Source of the DNA: Suillus spraguei
Lineage: Eukaryota > Basidiomycota > Agaricomycetes > Boletales > Suillaceae
Assembly: GCA_016800925.1 (NCBI GenBank)
Contig: JABCPU010000606.1
Location: 1 to 35,487 of the forward strand
Length of the DNA stretch: 35,487 nt
Reading direction: 5' to 3'
The notes beneath the pieces were generated by a model, which saw only the letters and a list, made by a program, of their open reading frames with translations, had not been told where the DNA came from and made no database searches. Made by a program: the position numbers and the translations under genes. Below, one piece after another: positions 21,101 through 30,215 of this stretch (the stretch's first letter is position 1; each line of letters starts with the position of its first letter).

Positions 21101-21796
21101 GCAGCGCTGACCAGCACCGTGACCCAGCTGTATGCGGAGCCCCAGTTGCTTCAAGGTCGTTGGATGGAAATACCCTTCATACCATCTCTGAATCAATGGC
21201 GTTAGTGGAAAGCACTGATGTCCATAAAAAAAACATACCTTCAGCCGATGCAGGGGCATGTTCTGGTGGAGGTTCATAACACATGACTGGCAGTATAATG
21301 CGACAGAAAAGCAGTCTTCGCAACGAAATACTGCATTCGAATGCCACAGTTATGGCACGAGTGACATGTGTCACCACGTCCTTCCAAGCGGATGAATTTG
21401 TCGAGATAAGTTTGACGTTCAGAGGTCCAAATACGAATGGGGTCATCCTGTTGAAAAAATCGAGGTCAGCTCTCAGTCTAGTTTTTCAACATCCAAGCTT
21501 GCCCGCGGTCGTATTTCTTTTGAACCTGTGATGTTGCAAGGCTCTGTATCAAGGAATGAAGTGTCGTTCTGAGACTCGTTCCAAGGATCCTCGAAGAGGT
21601 TAGTGTTGACGCCGAGCTCGAGTTCTGGGGTAGCGCCAGCTGGTGTCCCATTAAGATATGTTGTCCGTAGATCGATCTGCCCAGTGGGATCAACAGCATA
21701 TATTCTGTGGCGTTGGACGTTGCATGAAGATGCGCCAGTGGGATCTGAAAGCACATGTCGCACTAGGCGAGGTTTTTTGCTGGGACGACCAACCAT
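18110..21796 (-). pseudogene. KDZ transposase with CxC2-type cysteine cluster, frame-damaged
   Basis: Multi-exon minus-strand gene. Exon 1 (21796-21491) opens MVGRPSKKPRLVRHVL. After a 43-base intron come DKFIRLEGRGD, a cysteine cluster (CHSCHNC, then RCEDCFSVALYCQSC in the next frame), RWYEGYFHPTTLKQLGLRIQLGH, and the KDZ core: KALKRAGRGHDPAG, IYSLFLAIDANFRLKR, GWGYFVKESNY, CARHDMRLANGVGDLQKGEK, YLNMDYIVFSAL, SYDIACQWHKKLW, FVPKFHLAAHIAACQ and GRTDGEAPERGWADIN. The long helical tail contains HVHGIPSDNG and KWWEARVTLRVAEQ, with an acidic end. These are hallmarks of KDZ transposases; the Asp in AIDANFRL and the acids in GRTDGEAPERGW are likely active-site residues. Introns are about 43-56 bases. 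Lesions: apparent single-base losses in the cysteine cluster (near 21321), after AFDDD (near 21074) and in the exon before LKALKRAG (near 20728), and a TGA after FRLKR near 20450. It diverges from the accessory genes. Confidence 0.88.
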
Positions 21797-21865
21797 CAGT
21801 CACGGCACACTCTTATTATCAAGCCAAACATTGTTGAGCCACCATGATACGGTGAGCTCATTCAT

Positions 21866-21905
21866 GATGTATCCAAGCGGACAGAACCAAACTCAATGAT
21901 GTATC
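21866..21905. promoter_or_regulatory. Octamer pair between divergent KDZ genes
   Basis: GATGTATC at 21866-21873 and 21898-21905, between the transposase start (21796, minus) and the first accessory gene (22011, plus). The same octamer marks both element ends, so it may serve in both transposition and control of the divergent promoter. Confidence 0.45.
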
Positions 21906-22010
21906 AAAATGGACAATGAACGGACCTTTCAAATGATCCAACTGCACAACTTCTCGCCGGTCCCTTCGGCACAATCCTGTTGTACTCCAACTCCGAGTCG
22001 CTGAAAAGGT

Positions 22011-22436
22011 ATGGATCCTGAGATATCATTTGAGCTAGAGCTCACGTTGGACTCAGCCCAGATGTCAGATTGGCAACCGATGCAAGAGCAACACACGTGG
22101 TTGATGCCACGCTTAACCGAATACACACTGCGAATTTCACACAGCAAGGCACCTGCCTTCTGGGCACGGTTGAATGATGAATGGCTGCTGAAATGGCCCG
22201 AGCAGGCTTTGCTATGGCCTGAACGTCCAGCCGGGGATGCATTGACTGAAAGTGAAGAGAAGGAACTTTTTGCAGCTGAAAAGGCAAGGAAACAAGTCAG
22301 TCGACAGTTCATTCAATGATTGCGGTGGATGATTGACCATCAGATAGGACTTAAGAAGCTGGATGTTGTGGGCGTCGGTTCGTCCAAAACGTGCTCGTAC
22401 AATGTACGGTTGCTCAGGCTGTTGTGGGACCGCTGA
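22011..22436 (+). pseudogene. KDZ accessory protein A (small, Trp-rich domain)
   Basis: ATG at 22011, about 215 bases from the transposase start and divergent from it. The product begins with an acidic MDPEISFELELTLD and then DWQPMQEQHTWLMPRLTEY, FWARLNDEWLLKWPEQ, LTESEEKELFAAEKARKQ. The frame meets TGA at 22317-22319, yet continues beyond it as LRWMIDHQIGLKKLD and ends at TGA 22434-22436; either the first stop is a nonsense mutation or an intron (GT at 22296, AG before ATAGGACTTAAG) removes it. The W-Q-WL-P, FxxLNxxW and PEQ pattern is shared with the N-terminus of accessory protein C. Function unknown; a DNA-binding or complex-forming role within the element is only a guess. Confidence 0.5.
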
Positions 22437-22701
22437 TGGACGTTGCATCGAATTTCAATTCCCTGATCTAAACCTATTATGATTGTAAATCGTTACATTA
22501 CCTATATATCTTGGTCTATGTAGTTTGAAGCAAGGCAATCCACCATGCAAAGACCGCGCACGCTGTGATCCCACATTTAAATTCAAGCTTTGAGTTGAGA
22601 ATTTCGGTGTTGGTAATATAGCCAGTAAAAGCCCTATAAAAGTCCAACAAGGTATGAACCAAATGTACTACGTGATTCTTAGCCACTTACAACCTTGAAT
22701 C

Positions 22702-23415
22702 ATGGGTTGGCCCAAACTCTATAACACTCCAGAAGAACGTCAAGAGGCCAAACGGATGCACCGACGGACACACTATGCAAGGTCAATCCACGACACTCGT
22801 CTTTTTATTAATGTATGTTACTCACTTTCAACCAGGAACAAAGCTGCAATCAGCACGAGACTCAAAGTGAAGTATCGGGAAAACCAAGCACGAGATGCCC
22901 CAGTCTTCCCCTCAAAAAAAGTTAACGGGTGAGCGTATTGTTGATATCTATTCACCCGCTTATCTCAGAGGTCATTCATAGTGATATCAACCATCATATG
23001 ATCGATCCTTACGACAATCAGGGCTCACAGCATGTTCACCGCCACCAGAAAACAAAGTCCGCGTGAGTTTTGATCTAATTTCATTCCCTTGCTGCAATCG
23101 AATATTCAATTATACAGCAACAAAAGGGATCGCTTATCAAGGTACTTAGATGGACCACCTGCACAGGTGATAGATGCTCTAGTACGCAACCACCTCGAGA
23201 CTGGTGACTTAGATGGACTTCGAGGGACACTATCTGCATTAGAGGTGATTGTCGAGGAGTTGCACGATACAGAACAGCATATATTAGGACGCGAGGGCAT
23301 GAGCCCAAAATTTCTTAAGGCATCTGATGCATCCAAGGAGGCAAAGGAAGTGATTCGTGCTGTGGAAGATGTTTTTTGTTGCGCATTGGTGTCGGGGATG
23401 GATCTTCACCAGTGA
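22702..23415 (+). CDS. KDZ accessory protein B (basic, helical, spliced)
   Basis: Starts MGWPKLYNTPEERQEAKRMH; exon 1 22702-22781, intron 54 bases, exon 2 22836-22928 (RNKAAISTRLKVKYRENQARD), a third short exon about 23022-23062, and a last exon from 23118 to the TGA at 23413-23415 (RDRLSRYLDGPPAQVIDALV...VEDVFCCALVSGMDLH). The N-terminal G-x-P-K-x-x-N/H-TPEE and the run of Arg/Lys look like a basic DNA-contacting head seen in small proteins of other basidiomycetes; the rest is predicted helical. The phase of the third junction does not close, so either my splice choice or the gene is faulty there. No catalytic motif. Possibly a regulator or architectural partner of the transposase. Confidence 0.5.
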
Positions 23416-23689
23416 TACACAGACAAAAAATTTATATTCCAGACGCTCTGGGACACTAAGTAGGTAGCTATAGTTAATGTAATTGAACAGTAAAAGATTG
23501 TACTCGCTACACGCCGACTTCATCATGGGGTCTGTGCGTGAGATATTGCCGCAATAGCAGGCTAAACTTCTTCGAGGGTTTGCTAATTAATTTCCCCCCT
23601 CACACGCATATAAGCGCCATAACGGTACGTACGTGAATTGTTTTTCCAGAAAGGATGGTACTTGTTGATAACGAATAATGATATAGATT

Positions 23690-25711
23690 ATGGCGCCCCG
23701 GAAATGGACTTCTCCCGAACAGGATGAATGGTTAGCTCCTTGGTACGACAAGTACCGCGCGAAGCAAACTGAAAAAAATAAAAACTGGCCGAACTTTTTC
23801 GCCGACTTGAATGAGACGTGGTTCATTGCATACCCAGAGCAAAGGCCGGCTAGTTTACCCCCTGTCGGACCATTGACCCAAGATGAGATGCTTGTGATGG
23901 ATAAGGCTTGTGATGAGCGAAAAGAGGTATGTGTTAATTGTGAACGCTCACTTTAAATTCACAAATGGGACTTAGAAATTAAAAAACCGCTTCAAAAATA
24001 GTCTTGGTACGACAAAAGCAGGACGGCAAGCAAGGGCCGATGCTACAGATGTCTTCAAAGCCGTATTACAGAGTGTCGCCGAATCCGAGAAGCCAACGCG
24101 TTCCCTTCAGGAAGCGGAGGCATATTCCAAGCTCTATTACCATACGCGTATTAAGGCAACGGCTGACGAAGTACTGAAAGCTGAAGCAGAATTACTGCAA
24201 GCAGAAAACAAGACACTTACGAATGGAAAGCGTATCGCTATCGTGAAGCAGCACACAGCAAGCCTCTATAGCGGAGAGACTGATGATGTTAAGGCGGAGG
24301 TACAGCGATACATCGAGAATCAGAAGACTCGGACGCAAAACGGTGATGAGGCGGGAACGTGGAGCGAAGTCGATTATGCAAGGTAATAGAATTTACAGCC
24401 TATCGACTATGATGTGTATCAGCTTATGAGACCGCATAGAAATATAGAAAAACTTGCCGCTATCGCTAACAAGTTCCTCAAGGGGCTAGCGGAAGCCACT
24501 GGGTTCACATTCTCCCTCCTGGCGGGTGGTCCTTCTCCAGAGTCCAACGGCTCAATTGACGTCTATAGGCATGTGCATTAGTACTTATGAAATAGAGTTA
24601 AACACTGACCTAAATCAAAGTTTCCACGTGGGTCACGCCAAGTTCGGAAACGACTTCAGCAAGGCATACCCTGAGTTTGAAACAGGTATCATGTCTCCAT
24701 TCAGAGACCATCTGTATCGAGTATATCGTGAGTTGCATGGCGCTGAAAAAACTATTGACTTACTCATTCATAACAGCTGATCTGGTGGACTCAAGGGCAC
24801 GCCTAGGGAGTCCCGCGTCGTTGAACGAGGGTCCCACATCGTTGAACGAGCTTGAGGGTCCCGCATTGTTGAACGAGTTTGAGAGTCCCGTGTTGTCGAA
24901 TGAGATTGAGATAGGAAGGGGTCTGGAGGATGTGTCCCAACCACGATCGGATATATCATCTGATGGCCATCACTCGGCATTACGCGGAATGAAGGATGCT
25001 GACAAATCAGGTCAGACTTTTTCCGATACGTCCGCCAGTACTAGTGGTCTAGACACCCACCTGCCGTTTGATTCAGCTCAACAGAGCTCACTTGATTTTT
25101 CTGAAGACTTGACTGGCGATTGGAATCTCGACGACACTTTTTGGACAGATCTTGCTGCCAAGGTTGCAGCATTTGAGGTGTTAGGTGGTGACAATCTGGC
25201 CTTGCCACACTTGCCTCCTTACCCACATACAGAGTCCACATCTTCCCCAACCCCACAATCACCCGTTCCAGCGCCGCTGCCGCATGTCCCGCAAACCATA
25301 TGTCGCACATCCCCTGCTACCTCATCCCATATGGTCCCTGCATCTCCAGAGGTTCCAGTACAGGCTGCGCAGTTCCTGCACCATGATTCTCAGTCAGCGA
25401 GTCCTATGGAGCCACGATTACAGCCCTCACCCCCTCCCATTTCCACTTTACCTGGACTCCCTTTCAACACACCAGTCATCGCCAAGACAGCAATGCAACC
25501 CTTACCGCACCAGTCAAATGCGCCGTCCACAAGTGGTGTTGAACCCTCCCCTGATGGCAACAAACATTGTCATCGACATAGGACTGGTCGGGTGTCCATT
25601 CCCTCCAAGCGCAATGCCGCCGCTAATAGCATTGGCGAAAATACACTGACTGTTTCCGGGAAGCATACCACGGCACAGGAATCTAGTACGTCCAGTCGCA
25701 AACAGAAGTAA
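23690..25711 (+). pseudogene. KDZ accessory protein C (Trp-rich domain plus Pro/Ser tail)
   Basis: Exons 23690-23926, 23976-24382, 24440-24727 and 24777-25711, introns of 49-57 bases, all GT-AG. The N-terminus KWTSPEQDEWLAPWYDKY...FFADLNETWFIAYPEQRP...LTQDEMLVMDKA matches accessory protein A in pattern. Next come a charged helical stretch (RQARADATDVFKAVLQSV), a segment ending KFLKGLAEATGFTFSLLAGGPSP, then YEIELNTDLNQSFHVGHAKFG, and a long low-complexity Pro/Ser/Thr tail with a short in-frame repeat (24800-24915) and a basic end. A frame slip lies near 24567 (after NGSIDVY), so this copy is broken unless an unusual junction is used. The last codons may instead splice to a further exon ending at 25774. 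No known enzyme motif. Confidence 0.55.
24800..24915 (+). repeat. In-frame coding minisatellite in accessory gene C
   Basis: Four imperfect units encoding GSPASLNE, GPTSLNELE, GPALLNEFE and SPVLSNEIE, each about 24-27 bases. Length is in multiples of three, so expansion and contraction would keep the frame. Confidence 0.7.
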
Positions 25712-25774
25712 GGTCCTACTTCCATCTGTGTCGCCTGGTTACTTACATTTTCAAACAGGAAACAAAAGGTATGA

Positions 25775-26433
25775 TAGCGCATTGCATTTTGCCACTCTTC
25801 AGTGGACCATGGACTTTGTCCTCCGCATTTTTGTTACCTCATTTTTTGTTACCTCTGATCTTTGTATATTCAGCGTAATTAGCTATTGAATAATACAATC
25901 ATATATTTTCCATCAATAACCAATGCACTGAGTCGCTTCACCACTTCAAAAATGCACTGAGTCACTTCGCCACTTCAAACTTCAATGCGTGCGTGCCATA
26001 AAAACAGTCACATGACAATAAGACTTGAGAAGGTTGAATGAACACCACAGCGGTCCATCTATTATATACTTACATCGCTGGATATCACTTGCTATAGCGA
26101 AAATCAGCTGGACGGGCAGTGACTCAGACTCAAAAAAGACACAGCGAAAGCAACCATGTCAGGATATCACGTGACACATGGACGATATTTGCAAAGTTCA
26201 ACTCATTTTCGTGTTGAAGTCTACCCCAGTCAGGTACAATGACCATCGCTTCTCCATCATTTTACTGGACCAAATCGACCCAGATCCATCTCATTGTGAG
26301 CCGCCGGATGAGAAGAACCCACCCAGATCGGTCAGGAAGCCCCCAGGAGGGGTGGAGGTGCAATATATGGCATTCAACCCCTTCAAATTAGGTTTAGGAA
26401 GCGCTGAGAATCCATTTTGACGAGTCACACTTG
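25775..26433. other. Right subterminal region of the KDZ element
   Basis: No gene recognised; an 80-codon frame at 26178-26420 has no motif. Contains a tandem 29-base duplication at 25922-25979. Confidence 0.5.
25922..25979. repeat. Tandem 29-base duplication
   Basis: AATGCACTGAGTCGCTTCAC (25922 on, to 25950) is repeated directly at 25951-25979 with two mismatches. It lies in the subterminal part of the KDZ element, where transposase-binding repeats may occur. Confidence 0.8.
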
Positions 26434-26525
26434 GATGTATCCAGTGATACATCATGTTGGACAGTAGATAATGAGACTGGTTGATGTATCCCTATTTTAG
26501 GGCTATAGTAGTATACTGATGTATC
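26434..26525. promoter_or_regulatory. Right cluster of GATGTATC/GATACATC octamers
   Basis: Octamers at 26434-26441, 26446-26453, 26483-26490 and 26518-26525. The first two face each other four bases apart. Confidence 0.5.
26483..26508. repeat. Right inverted terminal block of the KDZ element
   Basis: Begins GATGTATCCCTATTTTAGG and ends in CTATAG, the reverse complement of the left block with one mismatch. A further GATGTATC follows at 26518-26525. Confidence 0.8.
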
Positions 26526-27304
26526 TATATAGCACTATGGGCTGAACTGATCTGGGTGAGTGACAGAGTCCCATATCACGAAAAACAACATAATATAATG
26601 AATTCGCGACAGAGGCAACGCTGGTCTCTCATGACTGTGGTGTACCTGGCAGTTCGTACCTCATGTTATACTATAGCATTATTGGCAAGTTGTGCTGACT
26701 ACAAATGTGATAGATACGCTATATTGGAATACTATACAATGTGTATGTTTTTGAGGCCAACAAATTGATGCTTTACTAATAACTCTCTCGTCATCAGTAT
26801 CTATATTCTGCGTATGTCTCATATGCACTGTCTTCGATTTTTCTGACTGGCGGCACGCAGCAATTATGCCACCGGTATCGCTTACAGATGCAGTGAGTAT
26901 TCTGCAACCATCTCATTCCTATCCGATGAACACATTCATATGTAGATGTGAGTAAGATTTTGACGATAGAACTTGCCTCGATATAATGACTCGATAGGTG
27001 TGAGTCGAGTGTTTGGTCCTAGTACGAGGGTGATCACTAATTGGGTGTTTCAGGCACTACCATGTACAATATTGTAACCTGGATAAGTGTGGTTGTATTT
27101 ACCATGTTGGGCGGTGAGTTACCCAGCTGCAATACTTCACTGATATTGACTCGACTGCTACATGATGCAAGTCATCATGATTGCTCGGTTGCATGCCATG
27201 TATCAGAGATCTAGAATCATGCTTATTTTCCTTGTTGCTATGTCACTGGCTGTTAACATCGCCTGTGGAACATTGACAGCAATAGGATCCAAGTATATTG
27301 TAGG

Positions 27305-27777
27305 TGTTACAATTGTATGTACCCCTATTCATTCTCTTTCTCCTTTACGTTGTATATTATGTAACATGACTCTGATTCATATGCTCAACGCATCTGTACT
27401 ATAGTTGCCTTCCTTATTCGGATATGCACTTACTTTCTCACGCCTCTCTTGGTCCGTGCGCACATATTGGTCTATTTAAGCATGTTGTACTTGTAGTAGA
27501 TTCTTTACTTTAATCTTACTGGGTTTTACCTGGAACTTCCTTCGCTTAGGTCTCCAACCTAAGTCATCTTGAATCGTCTCTAAGTCTAAGCACTCCTTAG
27601 CCTTAGTCTCTATTCTCGTAGAACCTCTTAGACTTGTCTTTGAGGCCGAACCCTTGATTGTACTCGGAACGCATTCCTTGTACTTTCACCTTGTCCTCTT
27701 CTGGACACTGTAGAACTTCCCAGCAGACCGTCTGTGTCTTTTCACTGTCGCTGGTGATGCCACTCCAGTTCATAACA
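27305..27777. mobile_element. Solo LTR, 473 bases, target duplication GTAGG
   Basis: Begins TGTTACAATT and ends TTCATAACA, so TGTTA/TAACA form inverted ends with TG...CA. GTAGG stands on both sides (27300-27304, 27778-27782), and the undisrupted second gene copy has a single GTAGG at the same place (34652-34656). The length, ends and five-base duplication are those of a solo LTR. No coding content. A TATTTAAG near 27473 may be its TATA element. Confidence 0.88.
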
Positions 27778-28026
27778 GTAGGGGGTAAGCTTCGCTTGTT
27801 CACTTGAAGAACACAGCTCATTTTGACAAACACCAGAGGAACTGATACTCTCTGGTGCACATATCTGCGGTTATCCAAATTTGGGGAACTTCAGACTTCT
27901 GTCTTCAATGTTCTGGGTACTCAACACTGTGTGGGAGGTCCTCGCACTGTGTCTTTCAGTCTTTATTACTGTGAAACACCTCTGTGACCTGCGACGATGC
28001 GGTCTATCGACAGGATCGACCATCAG

Positions 28027-29627
28027 TGACACGCACCAAACTGGTCTGGTGCATGGCTGACTTAACACTACTGCAGCTGACAAATAGTACCAGGACTATA
28101 ATAGCTTAGTGTTCCTCTATTCAGAAATTAATCCATGATGCAGAATCGAAAGTTTCTTTTTGCTCGTAAAAAGTTTGCTTATTATTTCTAATTCATTTTT
28201 CATGGGTGTGTTTATGTATGTTTGGCTACAGAAACTACTTCATAAGATTCCCACAGATGTCAGGTGACCCCAGCAAAATAATTACATAGAGTTACCCTGC
28301 AGAAAAACTCATGAAACACATTATGATTCACTCGCGTCACCTCTATGCATCTACAAAAAGTGCAAATTTATGCTTCAAATATTACATAATTGATATTCCT
28401 CCTAGGATAGCCACTAATAGTCACCTGATCTCAAATTTATGCATAGCCATTGATATCCCACATGACTTTTTCTCACACCCTTGAGCATATTACAAATCAA
28501 CTATGACAATATTCAATAAATAGGGTAGGTCAGCACCCCTACAAAATGTGGGAAAACAGTAGCATAGCCATTCATTTTGTCTATATAATACCCACCTTTT
28601 TGTCAATAAAAGAGAGATTTTTCTCCCCCTCAGAAATATAACTGAGAGTGAAGTGTGACCAGCACTATCAGCACACTGTCAAGAACATTGTCAACAACAG
28701 TAAGATTGGAAGTCTACTCTGTGAGATAGCACTACCTTGAGCTCACTGTGCTCAACAACTAGCAAGACCCTGAGCTCACTGTGTCTGACAACCAGCAAGA
28801 CAACAAATCTTTTTTCTTTGACAAATTCATTCTAGTTTCTTTCATCATCTTCCTCTCTGTTTTTCTTTCTCTGTTGTCTGTTTCCTTGCTTCTGTTTCTT
28901 TTGAATCTTTCTCTTTTCTTCTTTTTCTTTGATTACTGGTCTCTCTCTCTCTTTCAAAGTTTGTTGGTGCTAAGTGTCCTTGTGTTTCTAATATTTGTGT
29001 TGTCTCTTTAGTCCATCTAAGGCCAGAGTAGCTTAGTGGGAGAGACTTTAGAGGTTGACAGTGACACTTGATCTCGCACATCTGAGTAGCGATACTGAGT
29101 TGAGGTCTTCACTGACTGATAGACTCTAGTTATTGAAAGGGGACTTGGTATTGAAATCCAAGGACGTCCATTCCTGTTATCTGCTTAATACTCATAGTGA
29201 GTTCCTTGGCAGCAGGTTCAATAGTAAGCTAGAAGATCTCTGAAGTAGTGACTAGTCTTGACCAGGGATCCTACCTGCTTGTCTGAGAAAGTGATTGTTG
29301 TAACTTCCCACAAATTGCAGTAGCACAATTGTTGCAAAACACCTGCCTTCCATTGGAGAGAGTAATTCGGCCAGTCATTTTTGTTTCTTAGTTTGTTTGA
29401 CTTCTGTGTTTTTCTTTGAAGTTTAGTTGTTTCGAGAATCTTTGTCATTGTCCAAGAGTTTGCTGATCTCACAGAAGTGACTCATTTGCTGACCGTAGCC
29501 TGGGGAACATTAAACAGCCACCCATGTACAACCACGTTATCAGTCATTGGTATTTGTCTGAATCACTGACCATGGAGATATTTGGTTTTATAGGTCTTTA
29601 TCTATAGATCATCTATCTAAGAAGACA
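28027..29627. mobile_element. 1.6 kb LTR-like insertion in DUF6533-type copy 1
   Basis: Absent from the second gene copy. Starts TGACACGCACC and ends GAAGACA, with CATCAG on both sides (28021-28026 and 29626-29631); TG...CA ends would leave a four-base duplication TCAG. Inside are CTATATAATA (near 28582), AATAAA shortly after (near 28606), a duplicated 32-base block (28738-28802), and about 200 bases of pyrimidine-rich sequence (28808-29000). TATA box plus poly-A signal without genes suggests one large LTR or a non-coding retroelement (LARD/TRIM type). Short open frames inside are not coding-like. Confidence 0.65.
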
Positions 29628-30215
29628 TCAGGGACTGTTTCCAAGTGCTGATGAAATATCACGTGCTTTATTTTACAAGGTAAGCTTGTGATATGAATCT
29701 GGCTTTATCTTCCGCTCAAGCTCTGTATGTGCTAGTTTTGTTTGTGTCTCTTGCATGGAACTTATCATTTACTCTCCAATCATAGTGCGTCCATCTGTTG
29801 CTCACATCTGCTTGTAACCACTGTTGATCATTGTCGTAGATGTCATCTTATATTGGAAGTCAGATATTTTACGGGACTCTTTCAATCTTAGTTGACCTGC
29901 AGATATTTGTGCTGGGACCGCGCCTCATTCTTAGTGTTCGAGAATATCACGCAAAACTTGTGGTCAACTCTGACGCAAAAACTAGCATGAATTCCATTGT
30001 CTTTCAGGAGCGTGTACATATTTCAACCAGCAGTACTGTGTAGAGAAATGCTTGCCTGGTGTTCTACAATGAGGAGATATTTTGTCGAGGGGCCATCATA
30101 GTATTTATGCAAGGTGTTTCAAAGTATATTTAAGACATGGTTTATGTAGACAATCTCATTTCTTGGTGCATTGGTGTTAAAATTCGGGGTGTAGGACTAC
30201 ACAATGAAAATAATA

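Larger units (their letters stand above)
17887..26540. mobile_element. KDZ-superfamily DNA transposon with accessory genes, 8.6 kb
   Basis: The segment between the truncated copia LTR and the truncated DUF6533-type gene. It holds a KDZ transposase on the minus strand and three plus-strand genes transcribed divergently from it. Both ends share an inverted 26-base block (17921-17946 and 26483-26508, one mismatch), flanked outside by another GATGTATC-type site and a TATAT stretch. GATGTATC/GATACATC occurs nine times: three at the left end, two between the divergent genes, four at the right end. Outer limits are set by loss of homology to the flanks; the exact termini and target duplication are not resolved. 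Genes inside carry lesions, so this copy is probably not autonomous. Confidence 0.75.
26541..30043 (+). pseudogene. DUF6533-type membrane protein, copy 1, truncated and split
   Basis: Homologue of the gene at 33610-35315, introns included, but its first exons are missing: similarity begins at 26541 within IELIW, directly against the KDZ segment. Recognisable pieces: RQRWSLMTVVYL, IRYIGILY, TMYNIVTWISVVVFTMLG, VIMIARLHAMYQRSRIMLIF, EELILSGAHICGYPN, WVLNTVWEVLALCLSVFITVKH, FVLGPRLILSVREYHAKLV, stop TAG at 30041-30043. These match a family of basidiomycete seven-helix proteins of unknown function (DUF6533 at the N-terminus). Lesions: lost 5' end, a 5' splice site changed from AGTGTG to AATGTG near 26737, an LTR at 27305-27777 at an exon end, and a 1.6 kb insertion at 28027-29627 in a coding exon. 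Outside the insertions its exons are cleaner than those of copy 2, so it was probably coding when it was hit. Confidence 0.8.

Noticed and set aside
26178..26420. 80-codon frame in the right KDZ subterminal region
   Set aside because: No recognisable content, no splice link to accessory gene C; kept only as part of the element.
17887..26540. An exact target duplication around the KDZ element
   Set aside because: I compared the flanks at several possible ends and found no convincing eight-base match; both flanks appear rearranged.
29024..29090. tRNA-like start GTAGCTTAGTGGGAGAG resembling a pol III A box
   Set aside because: The acceptor and T stems do not pair and no proper B box follows, so it is not a tRNA gene; a tRNA-derived SINE head is possible but not supported.
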